From positions 372,001 to 436,000 of the forward strand of contig MU385857.1 in NCBI GenBank assembly GCA_022497145.1: a stretch of DNA of 64,000 nt. The letters are read 5' to 3'. This DNA is from Rostrohypoxylon terebratum (Eukaryota; Ascomycota; Sordariomycetes; Xylariales; Hypoxylaceae). This document shows positions 36,308-49,338 of this stretch, piece after piece. Under the pieces are notes generated by a model that saw only the letters and a program-made list of their open reading frames with translations, searched no databases and had not been told where the DNA came from. Position 1 is the stretch's first letter. Each line of letters begins with the position of its first letter. Position numbers and translations under genes: made by a program.

Positions 36308-36988
36308 CGTAATTTTTTTTCAAGTCAAGGCCAGCCTTGGAAACAATCTGGGGATAGGGTAACGGGCGATCCGTGCTCCATCCGTCATGCCCTACCTATC
36401 TACTACATAGTACATATTAGGAGAGCAAGCAACACACTACACTACTAGTGTAAGAAAGTTATGCCGCTCGTCGCTCCGAAGATTCTCGCAAAGGGAATAG
36501 GGAATGCATAATCGTCCAGCGGTAAGGCAAAAGCCCAGTAAGCTTTCTGTTGCAAGAGTTGCCTCGTGCCCCATTAGATCAATGCTACCTACATTGGCCA
36601 ATGCTTGCCGTGTTGCAAGATCGGTGTCTCTGTTTTGTCGCACGCTTCTACTATGCTAGGTCTGTGAGAGAAACAAGCTGAGAATCTGCCCATATCGACT
36701 GATGACACAGGCTTTAGCACTTTGCTATGGTGTATGAAAGTGTGGTGGATGGTGTAGGGTGTCAATGTGTCTCGTATGCACTGATTCTCCGCCCTGTAGG
36801 CTGCTAACTCTCTGTTTCTCGCAGACTGAGCCCGCAAAATGCCTACACACACATACGTAAACAAACTGGCGTGTTTTTTTTTGGCACATACATCACATAG
36901 CACTATTTGTTTGTAATTTGTCTTAGCATATTTTAGACCAATTGCGGAGCATTCTCAGGTTCTTGCAGCTCAGTAGTCTGGTATGCTA

Positions 36989-37022
36989 TGCTGTATGCTT
37001 AGCATGCTGAGCATACAGCATC
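36989..37022. repeat. Perfect 12-bp inverted repeat
   Basis: ATGCTGTATGCT (36989-37000) and AGCATACAGCAT (37011-37022) are exact reverse complements around a 10-nt loop, TAGCATGCTG, itself partly palindromic (AGCATGCT). Confidence 0.9.
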
Positions 37023-40000
37023 ACATTTTTGGAATAGCCGGATTATGCTGCCGCCTAACCTACACACATACTAATGACGACTTGAGCGAGTATGTGAGCT
37101 GGTTTAGGTGGTTTGCTTTGGCTTTGTTCCTAGATATGAATTTGCCGCCGTCGTAATAGATGAGCTCGTTTCTCGTTTGCTAAAAACGAGCTGACGTCTA
37201 AGCCATCCTATTTAGTCTGAGCGGCAAGAAAGAACTCGTTTGGGAACTTTAGTTGGGGACCGCTTGTACCCGCGCGGTCATTCTTGCGCGACCCTGGGTA
37301 TATTTCTTTCATTTTAAATATTGGCAGAGGAAAAAAAACTTCGGCCGTTGTGATGCGGTGCCTGGCGACTGGCAATGAAGGAAGACGGCACTCGACATTC
37401 CTCCCCAGCGGTTTCATTAAATTTGACGACTGACTGGCCGACTAATTATCAGAGCTGCAAAAGCTGCGAGAGCTGCAAGAAAACCGACTAGTGGCGGTAA
37501 TGATACCGGATTCGTAGAAGGGCACCGCGCTCGTCGCATTGCAGTAAATGCACGAAACTACCCAATGGCGCAAGAGTTTTCTTGTTGCATCCCGACACTT
37601 TAGAGAGTATACTCCCTGCGATCTGACAGCTCTGATTGGCCAACACAGGCTGGAAGGGTGTGAAGGGTAATAAATCTAATGGAGCCCCAGCTTTTCGAGG
37701 CTGTAGGCTTTTGAACTTTGAAGTGAGGGATTATCTCCGAATCAGTGTGGGTGGTATTGAATAATTTCTTTGGTGCGGTCGTCCATGTCCGCATGCAGTA
37801 GCCTCGTAATACGGCAAAGGGATGAAGGATTCATTCGATGACATTGGCCGGCGCCTTCTCATGTCTTGCCGAGAATGAGGCTGTCGGTCCAGGGTATTAG
37901 GACCAACCATGGATCAGAAACACCCTGTGCTCGAATCTGAAATGAGCATTTGGACATTGCACACCTGCAAGAAACGGGATGTCGATATATGGATGTATGG
38001 ATGTATGGCTATGGGATGTAATGTAATCAGTAAGCATGCTAGTGACGAAGAGTCGAAGACATAACAAGGTGAAAAAACATGTAACAATATAAAAATAAAA
38101 TGTGTTGAATGTGTAAAATGTAAAAATGCAGAAAATAATACCTTAGTACTACTACATTACATACCTAGTAGTTTAAAAATAGTACCTAATCAGTACCTAG
38201 GCATTTACCTCAAATGAGTAAAAAGATTGAACCTTGCATCATTTGAACTTACTACATCCGCAATAGAAAGTTCGTGGAATGAGATTAATTGCTTGAGATA
38301 CCTACCAAAATAAGTTTAGCCAGGAATGAGAGAGAGAAGGTGGTACCGGAACATCGGATTATTCTTAAACCGCATCTCATACTATGTAGAACCGAATCTG
38401 GAATCTGAGTTTTAATATGGGTCTTCAGATGTTTGAACCAAATTGTTTCTGACGATGAAAAAACATGAACGAGACAGCAATACCGAACGGATACGAATTC
38501 ATCTTACAAGCCTGTAACTCTCATCTTGAGACATCGGTTATCACCTTGACAAGGTACAGCCTTATTTACGCGCGTCTAGACTTTAGCCTCCTCAATAGTA
38601 ATAGCCCCATGATCTCATATTGCTTTCTCGTAAAGACGCTCAAGACACTCATGATGAGACTTCTCATGACAAAAGGTCGGGGCGGATGAAGGTGTGGTAA
38701 GAACGTGGGATGAGAAGGTACTGTACCTTGAAGGAAGAGAAGAGAAGAAAAGAGATTATCACGTCTACACGTCTGCATCTCTAGAGTCTACCTACCTGCC
38801 TACCTGCCTACCTACATACATACATCTACCTGCTCGTCGAAACTCACCGCCACGAGCCACAGTCTTGATCATATGGCTGATCCCTCTCGACAACAGCCAA
38901 TCTGGACGATGTTATGCCACTTTCCCGATTTAGCCTGTTCTCACCGCAACAAACGTCACCACAGCTTTGCATGAACTTGATGAGCATGGCTTGCCTAGAA
39001 CCGACCATCTTGATAATGCCTCTTCTTGCGCCGCAGCAAATCAGACGAATCACATACGAGCGTACCAATCCTGTGGTCAAGGTTGACGGCAAACACTACT
39101 ATTTGTTACCACCCTTACATGCGATTTTCACGATAGTTCAAGGTTGGGACTTGGGGCATCTTGCAATGTAGGCGGGTAGGTCGCATGGTTCATGGTTTCC
39201 AGAATACCGCCCTAATATTCGAATAATGTTTCAAACCCTGTTTCCCACGAGCCTTCGTGGTCCGTGGGCAACTGGTCTTTAGTGCGATCCCGAGACATGG
39301 CATTGGAATGATAATCAGAGACATCACGTCCACTATGCCACTGGAGTCGCCGGTCATTTGCTTTGGTTATGTAATCCCTCTAGACCTGAAAGATCTTCAG
39401 ACTTCGGGTCTTCAAGTCTTTCGAACCTTCGTACACCCATTTACTGCGTAGAGTCGCTCAGACCACCTCTTCCTGGTCCCTGGAAGTCTCAGCCTAACAG
39501 ACCACTACTACTAGTAGACACCACCAAGCTTACAAGACCCTTGGCCTCAAACAAGAATGCCTGCGATGGTCATTTGGCGATGGAGCCGCTAGCTGGTATA
39601 CCGACCAGGGAGCTGCACGCCCTACACTGTACAGTAATACTCGGTCGTACTTCGTACCACGCCTGGTGTTAACCATGCAACACGATAATAATCAACATTC
39701 AGGACCTCGATGTCAGCCCTCTCTTTCAGGAAGATGAACCGTAATTCGGAGTTTCGTCTACGCATTGGTACAACAGATTAGGATATTTTTCCCGCCGTAT
39801 GACGAAACAGTAGTTAGGAATATCGCATGACGTTGGGAACGACGCTGGGAACGAAGAGTTCTGCACAAATATAATACCTAGGACCTACGAAGTAGGTAAC
39901 TATTGCATTGTGACTATTAGGTGACCACCTGGCAGCCTTGAAAGATCGACCCTTGCCGTGTATCTGGTGATTCGGCAAGCCCTTCCTCCTGAAAGATCGT

Positions 40001-41208
40001 CGCCGTGGAAGATCTCAATCAAGTGGGCACCGGGTAGTGCGACGCTCCCGTCCTGAGCAGATTTGAATCTTGATATTCTTCCCTCCACCCTGATATTACG
40101 TTACCGGCACTATCCCCTTCGTGTGTCTAGCGAGGGAGCAAAGACCATGCTGCGCTTCTTGTGCCCATGTCGCACCATTTAGCGTATTGCTGTCCAATGC
40201 TCTTGATAGGTGGTCATGTCTTCCGAGATATGCTGCGATGAGGGAGAATGCGTCTAGGCACGGTCATTGGATCGTGGGGTCTCCAATGGGAACCGCCCTG
40301 GCCGTCGCGGACCCCCGTCCTCTTGACGTTAGGATCATCGCCCGCATTGTTCTGCCCCTCCCGTTTCCCGGAAGAGTTCCGCCGAAGTTATCGAGTCTAT
40401 TCTATTTCTTACAATTCTTTACTACTACGCCTAGTGTTTTTCGACGCCTTTCCAACCTGTTAGCTTCCACCTTCGGCTTAGCCTCTGCTCTAGATTAAGC
40501 TGGATCATCGCTTCCGTGATGCCCATCAATCCAACGATCTCTACGATCTCTGAGTGGATGAGAATAAATAATGTGACTGCTAGTGTCGTAATCACCAACA
40601 TCGCCAATAGGGACCCTGCGATATTGCTACCCGAAGAGTGAATATCATTAGGATGGTCCGAATAGGCCGTTGTTCCTGGGACCTAGAACCTAGGACTTAG
40701 GTACGCTGTGCCCCAAATTACGCCGGTTGTATATTCGTTGTGTATGATGTCAGGTTTGTAGCCCTAAGCGACAATATCAACGCGGCGAATCACAGGGCAC
40801 AAAAGCAACATCATCACAATTGTGGTATATCCTGCAAGTGTAAGGTGAGACCAGAATTTTGAAATTAGCATCAAAAACCGTGCGCCATGGCCAATAAACG
40901 AACCCAAGAGTAGCCACATTCTATTTATTTAACCACATTTCTGCAAGGGCATGGTTGGTTTTCCTTCACCGACGTCATGCAAGGCCCCCCAAGCACCTGT
41001 TACAGCCGAGACGAAGCACACGAAACAAACAAAAGCATCACGATACGTCAGGATCGCCAACTTTAATATATTTGCCGTGTAGCCTTCTGTACCAAGCTGT
41101 AATATTTGCGAAAACGAAAGGAGGGGGATAAGTAATATTGGTGATAAGATTTCATGTCATAATATGACAAGCCAATACCATAGAAGCCTCAAAAAACCCC
41201 GACCGAAA

Positions 41209-41398
41209 CTACAAGTCATGGTCACTCAAGATGAGATTGATTATGATATTAAGAGGATTCTGTAATTTAATCAAATGCGGGACTCCGTCGACGTCGTTGC
41301 CGTCATGAGCGACTTGAGATTTACCTCCCCCAGACCGTGCCCGGTTGCGTAATCGGGTGCCGATCAGCGAGGCGTACGGTCCGGTTTGGTTTCTGAGT
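41209..41398 (-). pseudogene. Possible terminal-exon relic
   Basis: The minus-strand frame after an apparent acceptor (TTTATTCACTCAG) reads NQTGPYASLIGTRLRNRARS and runs to a TGA-less end at a TAG/TGA stop near 41209. An upstream piece, AEIEIISNP, joins in phase through a GTATGA donor, but further upstream the frame closes. It could be the cytoplasmic tail of a lost membrane protein. Weak evidence; unrecognised. Confidence 0.2.
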
Positions 41399-42397
41399 GA
41401 ATAAAGACGAGCGAATTCATTGGTGGACATTCAGTATGTTATCATACGGGTTCGATATGATTTCAATCTCAGCCTCTTTCTATCTCAGACATCCCTTGCT
41501 TAGCAAATCACATCCCCTATCTGGGTCAGCCTTTTACATCACGATCTTCCTACTCCTTCGTCATGGGTCTGGGGCTGGCGGAGCTGGCTCCTCTTGAATC
41601 CCATCGTTATGACTTACACGTACGCACGGCATATGCGCATATAGGCGACTTGGCTTTGGAGAAATGATGACTCCAGGTAGCTTATTTCCCCCTGTACCAC
41701 GCCGTCTACGGAACCCCCTTACTCACCCCCCCCTCCGTACGTTGTGAACCGGTTGGATCCCGGAGCACAGTAAGTAATTGGCCGCACTGGCCCGGCCGCA
41801 AGATCTGACATGTCGCTTGCGGCCGGGCGCCGGCATGGAGAACCCATCCGGTCTACTACAACCATAGATTAGGGGGAAGGGTCTGGAACGGGTTTCGGGT
41901 AGCCGCCGGTCATTATCCCGAACGGCTGGTGGTGTCACTAACAACACAGTATAGTACAGTAAGCCTAGCCCGAAAAGCAGACCCAATATGTACCTAATAT
42001 GTAACCTGAGCTGGCAAGCCTCTTTGTCCGACTCTCCAACGAAGTGGTTTTTTCCTAGGTGCATATTCCCTCGAAGTGGAACTTCGCCTAAAGAAGAAGA
42101 AGAAGAAAAAAAATAATCGTCATTTTTCCGTCTCGTGAATCATTCATCCAACCTACGAAACGAACGAAAGGAAACTGGCCGCCGGCTTGAGACAGAAAGC
42201 CGCACACATGCGTCTCTATCCGTACGCCCTGCGAGGGAAACGTGGCACAGCCACTGGGGCGGCAATGATATCTGGGCAATCTGTTGGTCCCGTCCGCCTG
42301 TATAGCTACGCACATGTATACCTAGGTCCTAGGTATGCACATGCCGTTAAATCTGCGGCTCGTTTTTCGTTTGCGATCTAAGACCAGGTTTACTCGC

Positions 42398-42427
42398 ACA
42401 TACATACATACATACATACATACATAC
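42398..42427. repeat. ACAT tetranucleotide microsatellite
   Basis: About seven and a half ACAT units, non-coding. Confidence 0.9.
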
Positions 42428-43762
42428 CTGTGCCTATCCAAAGTCTCCCAACCTCCCGCCACGTTTGAGTTGGCCGGTTGTTTGTAGGTCGGGGCGCTAA
42501 AGGCGTAGGCCACTTACCTCGGCCCAGGCTCTGATGGCGGCGGCCACTTTACGTGGCCCGTAGCTGCGTGCATAAATATAAGGATATAATTAGATTGGAC
42601 GTGCGCGGTGTAGCCCGTTGCTTTTTTATCGATGCCTGGACGCTACAGCCGGGGTGGAATACATGGCTGCAATTGCCGAGGTCAAACTAACGAGATATGA
42701 TACCAACACTTGCGTCTGTGGTTCATCCTACGATGCCATCAGTATCACGTCCAGGTCGAAAGGGAATGTCGAGCCCGCAATGTGTGTTCTGGCCAGCGAC
42801 GCGCGTAACGACGGTGGCGATGAGCACAGCCTCCTAACACACTCCGGTAGCACCAACTTTCGTCCTGTCTTTCAACCCGCCCCGGGTCACGGCAGTGAAC
42901 CGAACGAATTTGGGCGGATACCCGCATTGCGTCTGCGTCTTCTCACTCGGTTTCCAAAGATCCTCCATAATAATAATAAACATGCACTTTATGTACATGT
43001 CTGAGTCCCAATTCGTCTCAAAATCTGGGCCACTCGTATGCTGCGTTGGTATACCGGTGTCCAGGTAGGAGCCTATGTAGTTGCGCGGGTAGCCGAGGGG
43101 GTTTTGTGCTTGTGAACCCTACCCAGGTACCCATCCCAGGTATCCTAGTACGTGAACTCAGAACGCAAGTAGTTGTTAAGATCTCACCAATTAGTCATCT
43201 CCCGAGCCTCTGTCTTCAGCCTCGGGAGCGTGGGTATCACGGGTTGTGGTATAACATGTACGAGCTCGCCAATTAGATGCGGCAATTGCGTTTTGCGGAA
43301 ATGTGCCACCGCAGTCTTATTTCGCATTCCGCACTTTCGTAAGTCGCAAATGATGAAGCGTAGGGGCGCCGAGGGGTGCAAATTATCAGTTCATGATGAT
43401 AAACACGGCTAATAATAGCTAGGTCCAGTGACATATCTTGTCTGCGTGTAGGAGACCGGGTTACAGGGACGGCAGATTATCTGTCACTTGACTGCAGGAT
43501 CGTCCCCCATTCCTCCCTGATGCTGTGTTAAACAGAATTTTCGAGATCCTCATTTGTTTCAATCATTGGGAGGGTGTAGTGGCAGATCGGCAGACCTGCA
43601 AATTACATGATATGGTCGAAATCGAAGCCGAAGATGCTATTCAAAACCGTCTTGAAAGAGGCTTAGTGACGGCAAAGACTTTTTCTTGGGGAGATCCAAT
43701 GAAAACGGCAATACTGAAAGGAATAAGGGGTTGGTTCCCTCATAACCCCACCTCTTCGTGAA

Positions 43763-44134
43763 TCAGTTGATATTAATGTTCGAGATGGATTGCGCCCCTC
43801 GCATGCGTTGTAGCCGCTCGTGAGATTCCTTCCCGAGTTTCTTAGCATACTCCCACAGGCGGCGCGAGGGATCGGACCCAGGGGATGGGTGACCTGCTCT
43901 GCCGCATGCTGTCATGGATCGTTGGTAGCATGTCGTGCCTTTTGCATGCATTGGCTCTTGATTATAACCTGATAGTCTTTTTCTGCCACGAGCACCTACA
44001 CTCCTTCTGTCAGGGAGCATTTGAGTTGGCCTTCTAGAAGCCTGATAATCATGCCATCTCGGGGACTGAGCATCGATATGGAGGTTAGTGAGTGAAGGAT
44101 GTAGGATGAGAAGCTTGTGTCCATAGGAATACAC
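43763..44134 (-). CDS. Hypothetical ORF (123 codons)
   Basis: A minus-strand frame whose C-terminal half (GHPSPGSDPSRRLWEYAKKL then GKESHERLQRMRG) has a plausible protein-like composition with a basic helix. No signal peptide, domain or homologue is recognised, and no intron evidence was found. It stands alone in a gene-poor stretch, so it may be chance. Confidence 0.22.
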   Translation of the reverse strand: MYSYGHKLLILHPSLTNLHIDAQSPRWHDYQASRRPTQMLPDRRSVGARGRKRLSGYNQEPMHAKGTTCYQRSMTACGRAGHPSPGSDPSRRLWEYAKKLGKESHERLQRMRGAQSISNININ

Positions 44135-45407
44135 AACTCTAATCCCGGCTTACTGCAATAAGACTTACGTGGAAGATCGCTACATGAGCCTATTTGGGAG
44201 TCAACAAGTCAGAAACCGGAACTAGGTTCGCGAAGACGCTTTACCGTGAATCGACGATAGTCTTTGGTAAACCAAGTGCCACGAAAAGCGCAAATTCTTC
44301 CCAAAATCCAAGAACGGAAGGCTAGAACGTAGCATCACCACCCGGCCACGGGCAAGGAATTACACCCGCGACGTGACTCGACGCTCCTCGTGACCGTCAC
44401 GTACCAGGTGAACTCTCAAAGGGGCAATATGCCGGCAAACAACACAGTCACATCTCACACGGAATAAGATCCAACTACGGCTTCAGTTTCCCTTCACCAC
44501 CGCAGCCAAGATCAAACCCATCAGCATACCCGCCGGTCTGCTCTCTATCCCTCACACACAACCCAACCTCCCGCACGAAACACCCCAACAAATCTCACAA
44601 ACCCGACCGAGATCTAGCCGCGTGCCAGATATACGACAAAAACGGCATCACTTGGGTCACGTCATTTATCCATACTTCCTTCCCCAACTGCCTCTAGATC
44701 CAGACTCATAGCGAAGGCGAGCGGAAGGATTGGCCCTAGCATATCTACCCGGCACTCGTAGGAAGCCAGCTAACGACTACGAGTAGGATCCTATTTAAAG
44801 CCTTGGCAGTCGTCACACCTATTAGGCAAGAGGCCTCTTGATCCTATGTGGGAGCATTAACGCAGAGGCCAATAGGAACCCCCAGTAACGATTAAAAACA
44901 AGTCAAGAGGCAGAGGGGCTGATAAGTCACGGCGATACTTTTTCTAATTATGTAGAATCGCCGTCTAAGTTGCATCGGTATATGCTTCTGAATCACAGTT
45001 TAGAATTAACCGTTGTTGCATTGTCTTGTATTCTAAAGGCACATCGGTATTCATTGACCCCCCTTTCCCTATATATAGCAAGGTTTGATTGGGACCATCT
45101 AACATTTAAAGTCCCTCTATTGGCCTCGAGCTCCTTGAATAGGGCATTGCTAGTAGAGTCATAAGAAGGGTGTCCACCAGAGGTGACCACAGTGCAACAT
45201 TATCGCCGAAGCACCTCAATGTGGTTCATGTAACCATATTGGCTTCTACCATGATAACTCAAACCACCCTGGACTTATTCCTATGTTCCCACGGGTCCAG
45301 TACAGAATGGCTGCTGACGTATGGTAGATAGCTGCCAAGATGATCTGTAAATCTAAGATATTGATGCACCGCTATCTCAAAAACATCCGCGGTGGACCCA
45401 CAGGGTT
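44135..45407. other. Intergenic region downstream of Prp4
   Basis: About 1.3 kb. A C/A-rich stretch lies at 44500-44600 and an 8-bp inverted repeat (ACTCGTAG/CTACGAGT) at 44754-44784. No supported gene. Confidence 0.5.
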
Positions 45408-48400
45408 CTATCTGAGGGGTCCGGCCAGCTTAGTCGCAAAGAAAGGATGCTTGAGAGCTTCGGCTGGTGTGATCCTCTTATCTGGGTTGAGGGTCAGACA
45501 CCTCTCCAATAGGTCTATGAAGTGGTTTAGATCCCTAGACTCCACATCGTTCATGCCCCCAGAGGCGGCTAAGAGGCGAGTGCGAAGATCACGAGTTGGC
45601 TTAACAACAGCCAAAATTCGCACCGTGGTCTGTGTACCTATTAGTTTATGTCTCATATAAATTATTTTACAACTTTAGAATGACAACGGCGGGGTTTGAT
45701 CAGAATGAGGATCCAGCTTATGAGTAGAGGCTGGTTGACAGCGTCAGCTCGACGCCGTCAGATCCGGGGCAGCACTTTGATTGTAAGCGCACCGTATGCA
45801 CTCCAACTTGAGACAAGCTACAGCTGAGTGTGATCGTAGGATTCCACTTAGAATCGCTGAAAAAAAATCCTATATGTAAGTAGTAAGGGTGGTGATATAT
45901 GTAGGTGATGAGTTTTATGCGGCTACCATCCTGAGTGCATTCGCTTAATGTGCCCCGCCTGCAGCTAGCCGTTTATGCCCCAGAAAAGCGGTTACTAGAC
46001 GCTGTATAAAAATAGAAGCATAGGGGGGAGGGATACAGCCATTCAGATATCGAGGAAACTATTTGCGACCAAGTAAAGTAAATGAAAACGTACCTTTCCA
46101 AGCGCTTTGTCCCTCTCGTGGCTGATGAAATTACCAACCTCATCAAAATGCATGTGGGACAGCTCGCCGCGTTTATACAGCTTTGTGCTAAATTTGCCAC
46201 GGATCTCCATGATTGCCTTGAGCATCTGATTGTTGCTGTCGCCTGTAAATAGGATTTTTCCGGTGTAGAGCTCGTACAGCGTGCAACCTATGGACCACAT
46301 ATCCACGGCGTAGTCGTACGGCATTCCGAGAATGATTTCCGGGGCCCGGTAAAATCGACTGACAAGGTACGGTGTGATTTCGTTATTCGCAGTGGCGGCA
46401 TCTGATCTATCAATAGCTGTACCTAAATCACAGATCTTCAGGACGTTTCGGTTTTCGTTAACCTATAATTAATTAGCAACGGCTAAGGACTTGTTACATT
46501 CAGGATTTGCTTACCAAGATGTTGTCCGGCTTCAAGTCAGCATGGATGATACTGCATCGACGAAGATGAGCTAGAGCCACAAAAATTTGATGGGCGTATG
46601 CACGCGTCGCACTTAAATTGATGCCGATGTTGTTGCCAAACTTCCTCAACACCTCCCTCAAGTTCAAGCTGAGATTCTCGAATGCAAGACAAAGGTGACC
46701 CTTATGCTCGAAGTAACGCTCGAACTTTACGATGTGCTTACGATTTTCAGAGTCGGCCTCGTTCAATTTTTGCAAAATTGCAATCTCCGTAAAACCTCCC
46801 TTCCTGAGAGCGTCGTTGTTTCGCATCATCTTGATGGCGACTAGCTTTTTGGACGTGATGTCTACAGCTCGAGCAACACCAGAAAACATGCCTTTGCCTA
46901 GAGTTGCTTGGACTTGGTATCGACCGTCCAGGATTTCGCCGATTCGGATTTTGTAATACCCTTCTTTGTCGTCGCCTTCAAGAATACCGCCAGCGTTGGC
47001 TTGGAGAACGGGAACGGGGACACTACCGTCCTCTACGGCGGTATCTAGGTGGGTAGCTTTCGGTGCAGCAAATTTCTCTTCGTCGAATTCTTCAGCAAAC
47101 ATGTCGAAATCTTCGTCTTCGTCTGTTTTTGGCTTTTCCTGTCTTTGCGGTTCGTCTACCAGAGATACTGCAGCCATTTCGGTGGATGGGAGTACCTCTC
47201 CATGAGGACCAACATGGCCATGGCGACGCTCATCTCGTAACTCGTCCTCCCTCATGTCTATCGTGGGGTCGTAGTCTGCTGCTGAAGGACCATCTTCATC
47301 AGTACCTTTGGATTTACCATGCGTGTTGATAAGTTCCTGGTCACTAGATATTTCAATCGCAGCAGGAGACATTCCTTCCTGAAGACCGCGAGCTGGAGAA
47401 TTTGGCGATGACACAACTAGATAATGTTAGCATTGGTTTGATGTGTCTGGAAACGAATGGATGAAGTCTTACTGGATTGAGGAGTGTTCCCGTCGACGGC
47501 CATGGGGGTGCTTGCGCGCGTCTGACTACCCCCTGTCGAAGATCCGTTTGTCTTCTCCGAAGCTTGGAGAGCTTGAACGAGCATCGGTGTAGCACCACGC
47601 GACTTGGCGAGAAGTTCTTCGCGACGGCGGCGTCTACGTTCCAACTCTGCGTCTATATCGACGGTGTTCTCCTCTTCGTAGTCCTTCTCAGGCTCGTTGG
47701 AATGAGCCGGTGGATGAGTAGGAGTAGTTTCTTCTGAACTACCTGGTGCACGTTTAGTCTTATCTTTGCTAGTATCTGTAATGTCCTCGAGAGCTTGTCG
47801 CTCTGAATACTTTGCATTGTCTTGAAAATGTCGAGGAGTGCCTTGCCTACTCGATTTCACGCTTCCTACGCTATCCTTATCGGAGACGCGATGATATTTA
47901 CCATCGTCACGGCGAGATTGACCGCCCCGGCTCTTGTCACCTCGTAGAGGTCGAAACGGCGAACGAGACCGGTTTCTAGGACGCTTTTTGGTATGTCGGT
48001 CATATTCTCGGCTTCGATCCCTTGCTTTGGTACGGGGTGCATGATCTCTGTCCCTATCATCGTAAAGGAGACCGGAATTTGACGAGCGTGAAGGAGGACG
48101 GTCTTCGTCTTCGTAGAAACGCGAGCGGTGGCGACTTTCGAGAGCGTCTTCGTAATGGACGCGAAATCGTCTCGGATCCACATCTAAGCGGCCACCACGA
48201 TGGGAGTCACGATCATCACGACCACGATCACGACCACGATCGCGATCATCGCGAGGGCGCTTATGTCCGCGAGGAGAGCGACTTCGTCGGGATAGACTAG
48301 GTGGATATCTGGAGCCGTTTACATAGTCGGGTGATCTCGATCTTGAATATCTAGCTCGAGTTCTGTCGCTACGGTCAACATCGGTTCCTTCAAACTGAGC

Positions 48401-48478
48401 CAGTGAAGTTGCCTTCAAGTCTCCAACACCGTTCTCCACAATTTCCCCCTCGTCAGAACTGGCAGCGGGAGTTGCCAT
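45408..48478 (-). CDS. prp4: Prp4-type pre-mRNA processing kinase
   Basis: Four exons join in frame: 48478-47473, 47416-46515, 46462-46094 and 45629-45408, giving 832 aa. The start is the ATG at 48478 (MATPAASSDEGEIVENG). Residues 1-300 are an RS/RD/RE-rich region (RSRSPRGHKRPRDDRDRGRD), typical of splicing factors. The kinase domain begins near 500: LGKGMFSGV, the AIK lysine (531), IHADLKPDNIL (A in place of R before the catalytic D629), and DLG instead of DFG (648-650), all hallmarks of Prp4. YLVSRFYRAPEIILG is the activation segment. Prp4 phosphorylates Prp1/Prp6-type factors for spliceosome activation in the nucleus. The last intron is long (46093-45630, 464 nt), but the coding join KALGK-TTVRILAVVKPTRDL is in phase. 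Divergent from TMA7. Confidence 0.94.
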
Positions 48479-49338
48479 TTTGCTCACTATGGTAAGAGAT
48501 GGAGGTCTCTAAGATGTACCTAGACGATGACTTCCTGACCTTTGGGGTGAAGGGGATTGCGTGTCAGCTACAAAATCGTCAAGCAATGGAGGTGCAGAAT
48601 TGAGTCGAACCGTCAAGCGTCTTTTCTCAATTCCGTCGCATCATAGATGAAATCGTCGAAACATTCCACGGCTGTGTGCTTCTATTTACGATGTGTTGCG
48701 AAATGCGGATTCGAAGATGCCGTCTGGAGAATGAAGAAAGACTTGATGACGAATGAAGCGTTGCGTGGGGAGGAGAGGGGGATGGATATTGTTAGATCCG
48801 AAGATCTTGAATCGGTTTAAGTGTTGAATTGAAATGGTGACGACTTGATAAAACGACTCACGTTACGAAACATTTGATAACAGGCATTTAGCAGGCACTG
48901 GGCAGGCACTACGCACTACGTGGGAGCTACCTATGCGCTGGGGAACGCCTTTTGCGCCTTCCAACAATCAGGATTTATGTGCTGCCGAGTCCCGTTAACG
49001 TGGCAGCGAAGGTGGATTTTTCAGCATTAGTGGATTACAGTGGATTACAGTGGATCAAGTTTCGACGGCATTAAGTTTGTTTTAGCGCAATTTTTACATA
49101 GGAGATACCTGGTCTAAGCGCTAGACCCTTCTAATTGTTCGGCTGCCCCGCAGTCGCATCCAATTCTTTCGGCTTTAGCTGACTGTTCTAGAACTGAAGA
49201 CTTTGCCTCGTTCTGGTTTCTCTTTGCGCAACTGCTTTTCCTTCCGTCTTTTCTGACGGATAAATCCTGTCTGGCATCTCGTGCGAACTTATAAGTAACA
49301 ATCATACCCGTGCGTGTGCCCAAATACCTCGTTTCAAG
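48479..49338. promoter_or_regulatory. Divergent promoter region, prp4 / tma7
   Basis: 860 bp between divergent start codons of two expression-related genes. Direct repeats of GTGGATTACA occur at 49030-49055. No canonical TATA box was seen near either start. Confidence 0.5.

Larger units (their letters stand above)
34912..38460. other. Gene-poor region upstream of the Ran1-like kinase
   Basis: About 3.5 kb. The first kilobase probably contains the kinase promoter and leader. It holds TGTGGATG repeats (35453-35480), a 14-T run (36294-36307), a perfect 12-bp inverted repeat (36989-37022) and GATGTATG repeats near 37990. The end (38060-38300) is A-rich. No frame has a recognisable domain. Confidence 0.5.
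38461..43762. other. Gene-poor region with possible gene relics
   Basis: About 5.3 kb. Many frames of 60-128 codons overlap on both strands without domains. Two minus-strand pieces look somewhat coding: 39900-40088 (ISRFKSAQDGSVALPGAHLI then EIFHGDDLSG), faintly like the N-terminus of fumarylacetoacetate-hydrolase proteins, and 41209-41398 (NQTGPYASLIGTRLRNRARS), which follows a good TTCACTCAG acceptor. The + frame at 42618-43004 is unassigned. I support none of these as functional genes. Confidence 0.45.
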
